A DNA stretch of 46,546 bases from contig JAAWQC010000019.1 of assembly GCA_022800315.1 (NCBI GenBank), positions 1-46,546 of the forward strand, in the 5' to 3' direction. The stretch comes from Clostridiales bacterium. Lineage in GTDB: Bacteria > Bacillota > Clostridia > Oscillospirales > Acutalibacteraceae. Shown piece by piece: positions 16,203-24,600 of this stretch. The position numbers and the translations under genes were made by a program. Below the pieces are notes generated by a model, which searched no databases, was not told where the DNA came from, and saw only the letters and a program-made list of their open reading frames with translations. Within the stretch, counting starts at the first letter, position 1. Every line of letters starts with the position of its first letter.

Positions 16203-16913
16203 GTGCAGGATTCCATTGATATAAAGAGTATATTGCTCGTGTTTCTGAAAGGGATAAAGGTACTGATAGCTGCAACCGTTATCGGATGCCTTTTGATGTT
16301 TATCGTCTCCAAATTCGTGATGACCCCCCTGTATACCTCCAGCGTATCCATGTATGTCAGCAGCAACTCGGATAATGTCAATACCAATTTGAATGTCAAT
16401 GATATCACGGCTTCACAAAAGCTGATCGACACCTACATCGTCATTTTGCAGCAGCGTGAAGTGATGAAGCAGGTGGCGGAAGAGGTGGCTCTGACCATGC
16501 CCTGTACCTTAAAGCAGGTACAGGAGGCGATCACCATGTCGGCCAAAAGCAACACCTGGGTGCTGCAGATCGACGCCGTCACCGATGATCCCGACCTGTC
16601 GGCGGCTATCTGCAACGCGATGGCCAAGGTCGCCCCGGAGGTACTGACCGAGGTGGTGGGTTCCGGCTCGGCAACGTCGATCGGCACGGCGGTTCCCAGC
16701 GTTTCGCCCTCTTCGCCTCATGTGGTGACCAACAGCATCATCGGTGCCCTGGCTGGCCTGGTGCTGGCAGCGCTGTATCTGCTGATCCGATACATGACCG
16801 ATACCACCGTCAAGAGCGAGGAAGACCTGAAAAACCGGTACGATGTACCGATACTGGGTGAAATCCCCGATTTTTATCAGCAGAAAAAAGGGGGGTATTC
16901 CTATGGCAAGTAA
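16203..16913 (+). CDS. Wzz/CpsC-type polysaccharide co-polymerase
   Basis: The protein is the membrane partner that activates a bacterial tyrosine kinase and helps set polysaccharide chain length. The start is the GTG at 16203, five bases after AAAGGAGGAG; the frame stays open upstream without a ribosome site. The 236-residue product has two membrane helices (about 18-40 and 175-197) bracketing an extracellular Wzz domain with a Pro/Ser-rich stretch before the second helix (AVPSVSPSSP). The cytoplasmic tail (SEEDLKNRYDVPILGEIPDF) is typical of kinase-activating CpsC. It overlaps the kinase gene by 11 bases, indicating translational coupling. Confidence 0.88.
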   Translation: MQDSIDIKSILLVFLKGIKVLIAATVIGCLLMFIVSKFVMTPLYTSSVSMYVSSNSDNVNTNLNVNDITASQKLIDTYIVILQQREVMKQVAEEVALTMPCTLKQVQEAITMSAKSNTWVLQIDAVTDDPDLSAAICNAMAKVAPEVLTEVVGSGSATSIGTAVPSVSPSSPHVVTNSIIGALAGLVLAALYLLIRYMTDTTVKSEEDLKNRYDVPILGEIPDFYQQKKGGYSYGK

Positions 16914-17637
16914 GAAGACGAAGTCCGGCCAGCACCGGGAAATCAATCCGGCGGTCACCCGTCTTTCCGCGGCTACCCCTTTTCAGGTGACCGAGGCGTA
17001 CAAGACGGTGCGCACCAATCTGCTGTTCTCTCTGGCATCGGCACAGAGCAAGGTGGTGCTGGTCTCCAGCGCGCTGCCCAGCGAGGGTAAATCCACCACC
17101 TGCGCCAACCTGGCGATCACGATGGCGCAGACGGCGGCCCGCGTCCTTCTCATCGACGCGGACCTGCGCAAGCCCACCCAGCATAAGATTTTTAAGCTCC
17201 ATAACGGCAAGGGACTGTCCCGTCTGCTGGTGGGCTTCGATACGCTGACCGACGCCCTGCACCCCGATGTGGAGCCGGGTCTGGACGTGATCACGGCCGG
17301 GCCTATGCCCCCCAACCCCTCCGAACTGCTCGGTTCGGAGAATATGCAGGTGCTGCTGGACAACCTCAAAGATCACTACGACCTGATCCTCATCGACACG
17401 CCGCCGGTTAACGTGGTATCCGACGCGCTGGTCCTGGCCGGTGACACATTGGGCGTGGTGCTGGTCGCCCGCCAGAAGCAGACCACCTACGACGAGCTGG
17501 ACAAGGCGCTGGAAAGCATCAAGTTCGCCAAGACGAATGTGGTGGGCGTGGTTCTCGTGGACGTAAAGGAATCAGTCAAAATTAACGGGTATTACAAGAG
17601 CTATAAAAGCTACGATTACGAATACGGCAAAAACTGA
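16903..17637 (+). CDS. CpsD/CapB-type bacterial tyrosine kinase
   Basis: The kinase autophosphorylates on C-terminal tyrosines and controls polysaccharide export. The 244-residue product has Walker A SSALPSEGKSTT (55-66, Lys63), Walker A' LLIDADLRKP (82-91) and Walker B LILIDTPP (161-168). Its tail carries six tyrosines between 230 and 241 (YYKSYKSYDYEYGKN). The ATG follows GGGGGG by seven bases and overlaps the end of the co-polymerase gene. A 12-bp hairpin follows in the gap before the phosphatase gene. Confidence 0.93.
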   Translation: MASKKTKSGQHREINPAVTRLSAATPFQVTEAYKTVRTNLLFSLASAQSKVVLVSSALPSEGKSTTCANLAITMAQTAARVLLIDADLRKPTQHKIFKLHNGKGLSRLLVGFDTLTDALHPDVEPGLDVITAGPMPPNPSELLGSENMQVLLDNLKDHYDLILIDTPPVNVVSDALVLAGDTLGVVLVARQKQTTYDELDKALESIKFAKTNVVGVVLVDVKESVKINGYYKSYKSYDYEYGKN

Positions 17638-17654
17638 GCAACGACGCCACAAAG

Positions 17655-17683
17655 ACGCCGCGGAACGTTATGTTCCGCGGCGT
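17655..17683 (+). other. 12-bp hairpin between kinase and phosphatase genes
   Basis: ACGCCGCGGAAC and its complement GTTCCGCGGCGT flank a five-base loop. Only TGTAAACG follows, so termination would be weak at best; it could lower phosphatase expression or protect the upstream mRNA. Confidence 0.5.
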
Positions 17684-17712
17684 TGTAAACGCCGGGAACA
17701 GGAGGATCACCT

Positions 17713-18408
17713 ATGACGGATTTTCATTGCCACTGCCTGCCGGGTATCGACGACGGCGCGAAAGACGCCGGGGAGGGGCTGCAGATTGCCGCCCGTCTGC
17801 GGGAACAGGGGATCGGGCGCATTGTGGCGACGCCTCATTATATTCATCACCGCGACAATATCGAAGCCTTTCTGACCCGCCGGGCCGGTGCGGCGGCCGC
17901 TTTTCAGGAGGCGGCGCAGCGGATGAAGTGCTCCCTGCCATCCATCCTGCCGGGAGCGGAGGTGCGCCTGGAAAAGAATCTGTCGGAGGTGGAAGGGCTG
18001 GACCGCCTGCGCATGGGCAATTCACGTTATATTCTGCTGGAACTTCCCTTTATACCTTATAAGGAATGGATGGGGGAGGAAATCGACAACATCGCCTACC
18101 GCTACTCCCTGACCCCGATCATCGCCCATCTCGACCGCTACGAATGGTACACGAAGGACGAGGTAAAGGGGCTGACCGAACGGCCCGATACGGTGTTTCA
18201 GTTCAATTGCAGCGCTTTTCAGGAACGTCGGTATCTGAAGCTTGTCCTGCAGCTGATACGGGATGGCCGGCCGGTGGTGGTCGGCAGCGACGCCCACAAT
18301 ATGGGCGAGCGGGCGCCCCGCTTCGACGCGGCGCTGAAAGTCCTGCGCGGCAAGCTGAAGGACGGAGAATTTACCCGGTTCGAGCAGGAGGGCGACCGCC
18401 TGCTTTGA
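17713..18408 (+). CDS. PHP-family tyrosine-protein phosphatase (CpsB/CapC type)
   Basis: The manganese-dependent enzyme dephosphorylates the tyrosine cluster of the BY-kinase. The 231-residue protein begins MTDFHCHCLPGIDDGA, the first PHP metal motif, and has PGAEVRLEKN, AHLDRYEW and GSDAHN in the family order. The length is close to the usual 240-255. AGGAGG lies seven bases before the ATG. With the co-polymerase and kinase it completes a Wzz-kinase-phosphatase module. No cap or EPS glycosyltransferase genes lie nearby. Confidence 0.92.
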   Translation: MTDFHCHCLPGIDDGAKDAGEGLQIAARLREQGIGRIVATPHYIHHRDNIEAFLTRRAGAAAAFQEAAQRMKCSLPSILPGAEVRLEKNLSEVEGLDRLRMGNSRYILLELPFIPYKEWMGEEIDNIAYRYSLTPIIAHLDRYEWYTKDEVKGLTERPDTVFQFNCSAFQERRYLKLVLQLIRDGRPVVVGSDAHNMGERAPRFDAALKVLRGKLKDGEFTRFEQEGDRLL

Positions 18409-18433
18409 ACGATTGACGAAGGAGGACGGCCCG

Positions 18434-18895
18434 ATGACCGCAGTTACCAAAAAACGATTCGGATTCACCGGCGCCGCGACTGCTTGGACGGTGTTTATCT
18501 TCAGCCAGTCCCTGTTAAGCGGCGCCGTATCCTCCGCCGAGAGCGGCACGGTGCTCCGCTTTCTGCAGAGCCTCTTCGGTTCCACGGGCTTCGGCGAATG
18601 GGTGACCGAACACCTCATCCGCAAAACAGCCCATTTTACCGAGTACGCTATTCTTGGTGTGCTGCTGATTCTGGCGGTGCACAGCTTCGGCCGTCTGCGG
18701 CGCAGCCCGACGGTCCCCCTGTTTCTCGGCCTGCTTGTTCCGGTACTGGACGAGAGCCTGCAGCTGTTCACCGAAGGGCGGGCCGGGCAGCTCAGCGACG
18801 TGCTGCTGGATTATACCGGCGCCCTGACGGGCATGGCGCTGTGCCTGCTGGTCCTGATGCTGCGGCGGAGAAAAAGGGCAAAAAATAACGGTTGA
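18434..18895 (+). CDS. VanZ-family membrane protein
   Basis: The start is the ATG at 18434 after GAAGGAGG; an upstream TTG in frame overlaps that site and is rejected. The 153-residue protein has about four membrane segments and the VanZ signature RKTAHFTEYAILG plus the DES-LQ-F block near an RAGQLSDVLLDYTGA motif. VanZ of enterococci gives low-level teicoplanin resistance by an unclear mechanism, while homologues are common in Firmicutes, often near polysaccharide genes. It probably shares the transcript of the tyrosine-kinase module. The promoter of infC overlaps its last codons. Confidence 0.88.
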   Translation: MTAVTKKRFGFTGAATAWTVFIFSQSLLSGAVSSAESGTVLRFLQSLFGSTGFGEWVTEHLIRKTAHFTEYAILGVLLILAVHSFGRLRRSPTVPLFLGLLVPVLDESLQLFTEGRAGQLSDVLLDYTGALTGMALCLLVLMLRRRKRAKNNG

Positions 18896-18920
18896 CAACC
18901 CATGACGGCGCTGATATACT
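18892..18920 (+). promoter_or_regulatory. Sigma-A-type promoter of infC-rpmI-rplT
   Basis: A perfect TTGACA (18892-18897), 17 bases, TATACT (18915-18920). It overlaps the VanZ gene stop codon. Confidence 0.9.
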
Positions 18921-18926
18921 ATATCA

Positions 18927-19079
18927 GTAAAACAAAGCAGAGCGTTTGCCCGCTCTCACCTGCGGATTTCGTTCCCAGCAGGTCAATACAGGCGCCATCT
19001 TCCGAGGGGTAGACGGCGAAGGTATACGCGGGCAGGATTCTGTCCGCGTTCATTGTTATTTTGATGGAGGTGCTTACCC
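18927..19079 (+). promoter_or_regulatory. Structured leader of infC-rpmI-rplT (L20-leader-like attenuator)
   Basis: About 150 bases of untranslated leader hold a GAGCG-CGCTC hairpin, an ACCTGC-GCAGGT hairpin and a 9-bp hairpin (19027-19048, CGCGGGCAG with CTGTCCGCG) followed by a T-rich run before the ribosome site. In Firmicutes this operon is autoregulated by L20 through such a leader; the assignment here rests on position and folding by eye. Confidence 0.6.
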
Positions 19080-19631
19080 ATAGCCACGAAGGAACAGCAG
19101 ATCAATGAACAAATCCGCGACAGTGAGGTTCGTGTCATCGGTGACGACGGCAGCCAGCTCGGCGTCATGTCGTCGAGGGACGCGCAGCGGCTTGCCGATG
19201 AGAAAAATCTCGATCTGGTCAAAATCGCCCCGGCGGCCACACCCCCGGTGTGTAAGATTATGGACTACGGCAAATACCGTTTTGAACAGGCGAAGCGGGA
19301 GAAGGAAGCCCGTAAGAATCAGCATGTCGTGGAACTGAAAGAGGTCCGGTTGGGCCTGAACATTGATATTGCGGATTTCAATACCAAAGCCCGCCATGCC
19401 ATTCAGTTCCTGAAAAGCGGCAATAAGGTGAAGGTATCCATCCGGTTCCGCGGACGGGAAATGGGCCATCCGGAGATCGGGCGTGAGACCATGGAACGTT
19501 TCGCCGTAGCGGTGGAGGAGTTCGCGACCGTGGAGCGCCCGGCCAAAATGGACGGACGGCACATGCTCATGTTCCTGGCACCGAAGCTTCCCAAGCCTGA
19601 GAAGGGCGAAAAGCCGGCCAGGGACGAATAA
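19080..19631 (+). CDS. infC: Translation initiation factor IF-3 (ATA start)
   Basis: IF-3 binds the 30S subunit and checks start codons. With an ATA start at 19080 the product has 183 residues beginning (M)ATKEQQINEQIRDSEVRVI, the normal IF-3 N terminus; the first ATG (19167) would delete this conserved part. GGAGG lies with good spacing before the ATA, and an in-frame stop at 19062 limits extension. IF-3 genes often use AUU or another rare start for autoregulation because IF-3 rejects such codons. Motifs include KIAPAATPPVCKIMDYGKYR and IRFRGREMGHPEIG. It leads the infC-rpmI-rplT operon. Confidence 0.95.
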   Translation: MATKEQQINEQIRDSEVRVIGDDGSQLGVMSSRDAQRLADEKNLDLVKIAPAATPPVCKIMDYGKYRFEQAKREKEARKNQHVVELKEVRLGLNIDIADFNTKARHAIQFLKSGNKVKVSIRFRGREMGHPEIGRETMERFAVAVEEFATVERPAKMDGRHMLMFLAPKLPKPEKGEKPARDE

Positions 19632-19686
19632 AAACGTATAGCCCCCACTGGCGGTTATATAGATATTCTTAAGGAGGATACAGGCT

Positions 19687-19884
19687 ATGCCTAAACTTAA
19701 AACGCACAGCGGTGCGAAGGATCGCTTCAAGGTGACCAAGAACGGCAAGATCAAGCGTGCCCACGCCACCAAGAGACATCTGCTCGGCAAGAAGAGCGCG
19801 AAGCAGAAGCGCAATCTGCGTGGGACCGTGGTGGTCGATTCCACCAACGTCGCCCAGATCAAGCGCATGCTCCCCTATCAATAA
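19687..19884 (+). CDS. rpmI: 50S ribosomal protein L35
   Basis: The 65-residue, very basic protein begins [17 protein letters not shown] and contains [20 protein letters not shown], the L35 signature. AAGGAGG precedes the ATG. It lies between infC and rplT in the standard order and is part of the large ribosomal subunit. Confidence 0.98.
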   Translation: MPKLKTHSGAKDRFKVTKNGKIKRAHATKRHLLGKKSAKQKRNLRGTVVVDSTNVAQIKRMLPYQ

Positions 19885-19909
19885 ACCGCATTAACGGAGG
19901 TAACGAACG

Positions 19910-20263
19910 ATGGCTCGTGTAAAGGGCGCCATGATGACGCGCAAAAGAAGGAAGAAAACGCTGAAACTGGCCAAGGGCTATTTTGGCGCAAAATCCAAGC
20001 TGTTCAAGACCGCCAAAGAAGCGGTGATGAAATCCGGGCAGTATGCCTATATCGGCCGCCGGCAGCGGAAACGTGATTTCCGCCGTCTGTGGATCACCCG
20101 TATCTCCGCCGCGGCGAAGATCAATGGGATGAACTATTCCACCTTCATGAACGGCCTGAAAAAGGCGGATGTCAGCCTGAACCGCAAGATGCTCGCCGAA
20201 CTGGCGGTATCCGATGCCGCCGCCTTCACGGCGCTGGCTGAAAAGGCGAAAGCCGCTCTCTAA
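19910..20263 (+). CDS. rplT: 50S ribosomal protein L20
   Basis: The 117-residue product starts [23 protein letters not shown] and has the family motifs [20 protein letters not shown] and RRLWITRI. It is needed for early 50S assembly and in Firmicutes represses its own operon through the leader upstream of infC. ACGGAGG precedes the ATG. A weak hairpin (CGCCCGC with GCGGGCG, at 20278-20302) lies after the stop but has no T-run. Confidence 0.98.
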   Translation: MARVKGAMMTRKRRKKTLKLAKGYFGAKSKLFKTAKEAVMKSGQYAYIGRRQRKRDFRRLWITRISAAAKINGMNYSTFMNGLKKADVSLNRKMLAELAVSDAAAFTALAEKAKAAL

Positions 20264-20371
20264 TAAGCTGTTATTGCGCCCGCCGGCTATGCCAGCGGGC
20301 GTGATTCGCTGTATGGGGATAGTATCGCCGGTGGGACGGGCTGTCTCCCGAAACTGCCGCAGGAGGTTCCT

Positions 20372-21190
20372 ATGGAAGAGAAGACAACCGTGCTCTCAAG
20401 CCGGGACAACCCGCTGATCCGTCGTGTCCGCCGGCTGCTGTCCAGCGCGAAGGCGCGGCGGGAGGAACGGCTCTACGTGCTGGAGGGCGCGCGGCTATGC
20501 GCCGACGCGGCCGCTTCTGGGGTGAAGGTGGAAGCGCTGCTGTACACCTCCCGGGGGGCACAGGCTTATCCCGAAGCATTCGATGGTGCTGCTGCTGCTG
20601 CGCGGGAGCGCTATCAGCTGGCCGAGTCCCTGATGGGATACGCAGCCGATACCGAAACTCCGCAGGGGTTGCTGTGCCTTTGTGAAATGCCGGCCCTTGA
20701 CAACCGGCCGCTGTCGGTTACAATAGAGAGATCAGGCCGCTATTTGGGTTTGGAGGACATACAGGACCCTTCCAATTTGGGGGCGATTATCCGCACGGCG
20801 GAGGCCTTTGGCGTGAACGGCCTGCTTTTGTCCGACGGGTGCTGCGACCCCTATAATCCCAAGGTGCTCCGGGGCAGCATGGGCGGTGTGTTTCGATTGC
20901 CCCTGCTTCCCGCGGGGGATATGGCGCAGACGGCTTCCGAATTGAGGGGAGCGGGCCTGGGCCTGTATGCCTGTGTGCCCGACCGGTCGGCCCCATCGCT
21001 CAGGGAAACCCCGCTGGTCGGAGGGACGGTCTGTCTCATCGGCAACGAGGGAAACGGGCTGAAAGAAGAGACCATCGCCGCCTGTTCGGGGCGGCTGACC
21101 ATCCCGATGGCGGGACGGGCGGAATCGCTCAACGCGGCGATGGCCGCCGGGATTGTTATGTGGGAGCTTTGTTCGTCGCCCGCCGGCTAA
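20372..21190 (+). CDS. TrmH/SpoU-family RNA 2'-O-ribose methyltransferase
   Basis: The product transfers a methyl group from S-adenosylmethionine to a ribose 2'-OH, probably in 23S rRNA. It has 272 residues: an N-terminal substrate-binding domain (about 1-110) with NPLIRRVRRL and EGARLCADA, then a knotted SpoU domain with motif 1 EDIQDPSNLGAIIRTAEAFG, motif 2 LIGNEGNGL and motif 3 IPMAGRAESLNAAMAAGI. The exact target is not predictable. It follows rplT after 108 bases and has its own AGGAGG site. Its end lies 40 bases before dprA. Confidence 0.9.
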   Translation: MEEKTTVLSSRDNPLIRRVRRLLSSAKARREERLYVLEGARLCADAAASGVKVEALLYTSRGAQAYPEAFDGAAAAARERYQLAESLMGYAADTETPQGLLCLCEMPALDNRPLSVTIERSGRYLGLEDIQDPSNLGAIIRTAEAFGVNGLLLSDGCCDPYNPKVLRGSMGGVFRLPLLPAGDMAQTASELRGAGLGLYACVPDRSAPSLRETPLVGGTVCLIGNEGNGLKEETIAACSGRLTIPMAGRAESLNAAMAAGIVMWELCSSPAG

Positions 21191-21230
21191 CGGAACCCGG
21201 CGAAGACGTGCTGACCAGCGGAGGCGAGAA

Positions 21231-22412
21231 ATGGACGTTCGTGTGTATTGGCTTTGGCTGCAGCGGGCACTGGGACCCGGTAACCTCCGGGCCCGTCGTC
21301 TGCTCACTCGCTTCAGCGATATCCGCGCTCTGTATGAGGCTTCCCGCGGGGAGCTGCAGGAGGCGGGAATCGCCGGAGCGGAGCTGAAGCGCCTGTGCGA
21401 CAAGGAGACGGCTGCCGATCGGCTGCTGCTCGATTCCCTGCTGACGGCGGGGGCCTGGCTGCTCACACCGGACGACGCCTATTATCCCACCGTCCTCTTC
21501 GGCATCCCCGATCCGCCGCTGGTATTGTACGGCTTGGGTGAAATGCCCGATCTGGAGCACATGGCCGTGATGGGCATGGTGGGGACGCGGAAATCAAGTG
21601 AGGAAGGGGCCAACACCGCCCGCGGGCTGGCCTTTTCTTTCGCCCGTCACGGCATGATCGTGGTCAGCGGCGGAGCGGTGGGTATCGATGCCGCCAGCCA
21701 CGAGGGTGCCCTGCGCGCCGGCGGCCGCACCATTGCCATACAGGCCTGCGGACTGGATATCGATTATCCCCATGATAACAGTGGGCTGCGCCGGCAGATA
21801 TTGGCCTCCGGCGGTGCGCTCCTGACCGAATATCCCCTGGGAACACCGCCGAACAAGTACCGTTTTCCGGTGCGTAACCGTTTGATCAGCGGGCTGTCCG
21901 CCGGCGTGTGCGTGGTGGAGGCTCCCGCACGAAGCGGTGCTCTGATTACGGCGCGGCTGGCGCTGGAGCAGGGGCGCGACGTTTTCGCCGTTCCCGGCGG
22001 AATCCACGATATCAACAGCGAGGGGGCCAACAGCCTCATCAAACAGGGGGCGCGGCTCATCACCAGTGCCGACGAGGTTCTGGAGGAATACCGTCAGCGC
22101 TTTCCGGATATTATGATAAAGGAACCGCCGGTCAGACAGGCTGTGTTTGACCGTGAGGATGCTCCAGCGGGCCGGGTGGCCGCCGAGACAAAAAAGGCCG
22201 CGTCTCCGGTGCCGTGCCCCGCTGACGCGACGGCGGAAGAACGAATGGTATATCGGGCGCTGCTCGGCAATGAAACCGCCCTGAGCCTGGACGACCTGGC
22301 GGCGCGTACCGGTCTTCCGGCAGCGCGGCTGCTGGCCTGCCTGACCCTGCTGGAAATGAAGGGTTCGGCCCGGGCGCTGCCGGGACGGCAGTACGCCCTT
22401 GTCTGCAACTGA
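21231..22412 (+). CDS. dprA: DNA-processing protein DprA
   Basis: DprA binds incoming single-stranded DNA during transformation and loads RecA. The start is the ATG at 21231 after GGAGGCGAG, giving 393 residues; a longer frame would overlap the methylase gene and adds a non-conserved arginine-rich stretch. An N-terminal SAM-like part is followed by the Rossmann-like domain with MGMVGTRKSS, VVSGGAVGIDAASHEGAL, PPNKYRFPVRNRLISGLS and AVPGGI, and a C-terminal winged-helix region. It is followed by topA, the usual dprA-topA order in Firmicutes. The gap contains a hairpin (arms CGATTC/GAATCG plus GGCGG/CCGCC) without a T-run. Confidence 0.95.
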   Translation: MDVRVYWLWLQRALGPGNLRARRLLTRFSDIRALYEASRGELQEAGIAGAELKRLCDKETAADRLLLDSLLTAGAWLLTPDDAYYPTVLFGIPDPPLVLYGLGEMPDLEHMAVMGMVGTRKSSEEGANTARGLAFSFARHGMIVVSGGAVGIDAASHEGALRAGGRTIAIQACGLDIDYPHDNSGLRRQILASGGALLTEYPLGTPPNKYRFPVRNRLISGLSAGVCVVEAPARSGALITARLALEQGRDVFAVPGGIHDINSEGANSLIKQGARLITSADEVLEEYRQRFPDIMIKEPPVRQAVFDREDAPAGRVAAETKKAASPVPCPADATAEERMVYRALLGNETALSLDDLAARTGLPAARLLACLTLLEMKGSARALPGRQYALVCN

Positions 22413-22488
22413 GAGTACGATTCGGCGGGGAAGCCGCCGTATAACGAATCGCCCCCCTGGGGACGGTCATAAATAGGTGATGCTGTAC

Positions 22489-24600
22489 ATGTCAAAACTC
22501 GTGATTGTGGAGTCGCCCGCCAAGGCGAAAACCATACAGAAGTATCTGGGGCCGGGGTATGAGGTGGTGGCCTCCATGGGCCACATCCGCGATCTGCCCA
22601 AGACCCTGCTCGGGGTGGATATCGAACACGATTTCAAACCCCGCTATGTGGATATACCGGGAAAAACCGCCCTGATCCGTCAGCTCAAGGCCGAGGCGGC
22701 GCAATGCGACGGCGTCATTCTCGCCACCGACCCCGACCGCGAGGGAGAAGCGATCTCGTGGCATCTCGCCCAGCTGCTAAAGGTGGATGGGAGCGAGAAC
22801 AACCGGGTGACCTTCAACGAGATCACCAAATCGGGGGTCAAGCAGGGGATGGAGCATCCCCGCCGGCTGGACATGGATCTGGTCAACGCCCAGCAGGCCC
22901 GCCGTATCCTCGACCGCATCGTAGGCTACAAGCTCAGCCCCTTTCTGTGGAAAAAAATCCGCAAGGGCCTGTCTGCCGGCCGCGTGCAGTCGGCGGCGGT
23001 GCGCATCATCGTGGACCGGGAGGACGAGATTCGCGCCTTTATCAGTGAGGAGTACTGGACGCTGGACGCCCTGTTGGCTGACGGGGAGAAGGGAAAAACC
23101 TTCCCCGCCCGGTTCCACGGCACCAAAAAGGGCAAGCTGAAAATCGAGAATAAGGAACAGGCCGACGCCATCCTGAAGGAGCTGGAGAGCGCCGTTTTCA
23201 CCGTGGCCACGGTGAAGCGCGGCACCCGGCAGATTTCGCCCGCGCCGCCCTTCATCACCTCCACCCTGCAGCAGGAGGCCAGCCGCAAGCTGGGCTTCGC
23301 CGCCCGCCGCACCATGAAAGCGGCCCAGGAGCTGTACGAAGGTGTGGAGATTGAAGGGGTGGGGGCTCTCGGCCTGATTACCTATATGCGTACCGACTCG
23401 CTGCGCATCTCGGAGGATGCGCGCAAAGAGGGCAACGAGTTCATCCGGGAGCGCTACGGGGAGAAATACCTGCCGGAGAAGCCGCGGTATTACAAATCCC
23501 GATCTTCGGCCCAGGATGCCCATGAAGCCATCCGTCCGTCGGTGCCCTCCCTGTCGCCCGACAAGGTGAAGGATTCCCTGACCTCCGACCAGTACCGGCT
23601 CTACAAGCTGATCTGGGACCGCTTCATTGCCAGCCTGATGGCCAACTGTGTCCACGATACCTGCCAGGCGGACATCGCCGCCGGACAGTATATCTTTAAG
23701 GCGTCGGGCTATTCGGTCAAATTCGAAGGTTTCACCGTGCTGTACACCGAGGGCAAGGATGAGGACGAGGAGGACAGCGGCGCGCTGCCCCGCCTCGACG
23801 AGGGGGACGTACTCACCGTCAAGAAGCTCACCGGTAACCAGCACTTTACTCAGCCGCCGCCCCGCTATACCGAGGCAACCCTGATCAAGACACTGGAGGA
23901 AAACGGCATCGGCCGTCCCTCCACTTATGCTCCCACCATCTCCACCATCCTCAACCGAGAGTACGTGGAACGGGAGGGCAAGGCGCTGAAACCCACCACC
24001 CTGGGGGAGATCACCACCCGCCTGATGGAGGAACAGTTTCCCGAGGTGGTGGACGTGGATTTTACCGCTAATATGGAACACCAGCTGGACAGCGTGGAAA
24101 CGGGCAAAAAGGACTGGGTGAAAACGCTGGATGAATTTTACACCGGGTTTGCCCAGACGCTGGCGAAGGCTGAGGAAAACCTCGACGGGGAGCGGATCGA
24201 GATCCCGGCGGAGGAAAGCGACGTGGTCTGCGAGCTGTGCGGACGGCGCATGGTGATCAAATCCGGACGGTACGGCAAATTCCTGGCCTGCCCCGGCTAT
24301 CCCGAGTGCAAAAACACCAAGCGCATCGTGGATGACACCGGCGCGCCCTGCCCCAAGTGCGGCGGGTCCATTGTGGCAAAAAAATCCAAAAAAGGCCGGA
24401 AGTTTTTCGGCTGCTCGAATTATCCAAACTGCGATTTCGTTACCTGGAGCGAACCGTCCAAGGAGCTGTGCCCCCGCTGCGGCAAAACCCTGTTTAAGAA
24501 AAAGGGCAAAAACGCGGGGCTGTACTGTCTGACCGAAGGCTGTGACTACGAAGCCGATCCGAAGGCGAAGGGCGACGATAAAGAGGAAGCGGAAGAATGA
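22489..24600 (+). CDS. topA: DNA topoisomerase I
   Basis: This type IA enzyme relaxes negative supercoils through a transient 5'-phosphotyrosine link. The ATG at 22489 is preferred, nine bases after AGGTG, over the GTG/ATG four and three codons upstream. The 703-residue product begins MSKLVIVESPAKAKTI, has the TOPRIM acidic set TDPDREGEAISWH and catalytic Tyr299 in LITYMRTDS. Three C-terminal zinc-ribbon units follow (CELCGRRM, CPKCGGSI, CPRCGKTL). It shares the ATGA overlap with trmFO. Confidence 0.97.
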   Translation: MSKLVIVESPAKAKTIQKYLGPGYEVVASMGHIRDLPKTLLGVDIEHDFKPRYVDIPGKTALIRQLKAEAAQCDGVILATDPDREGEAISWHLAQLLKVDGSENNRVTFNEITKSGVKQGMEHPRRLDMDLVNAQQARRILDRIVGYKLSPFLWKKIRKGLSAGRVQSAAVRIIVDREDEIRAFISEEYWTLDALLADGEKGKTFPARFHGTKKGKLKIENKEQADAILKELESAVFTVATVKRGTRQISPAPPFITSTLQQEASRKLGFAARRTMKAAQELYEGVEIEGVGALGLITYMRTDSLRISEDARKEGNEFIRERYGEKYLPEKPRYYKSRSSAQDAHEAIRPSVPSLSPDKVKDSLTSDQYRLYKLIWDRFIASLMANCVHDTCQADIAAGQYIFKASGYSVKFEGFTVLYTEGKDEDEEDSGALPRLDEGDVLTVKKLTGNQHFTQPPPRYTEATLIKTLEENGIGRPSTYAPTISTILNREYVEREGKALKPTTLGEITTRLMEEQFPEVVDVDFTANMEHQLDSVETGKKDWVKTLDEFYTGFAQTLAKAEENLDGERIEIPAEESDVVCELCGRRMVIKSGRYGKFLACPGYPECKNTKRIVDDTGAPCPKCGGSIVAKKSKKGRKFFGCSNYPNCDFVTWSEPSKELCPRCGKTLFKKKGKNAGLYCLTEGCDYEADPKAKGDDKEEAEE

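Noticed and set aside
22413-22488. Hairpin between dprA and topA as a terminator
   Set aside because: The arms pair (CGATTC/GAATCG with an inner GGCGG/CCGCC) but no T-run follows on the plus strand.
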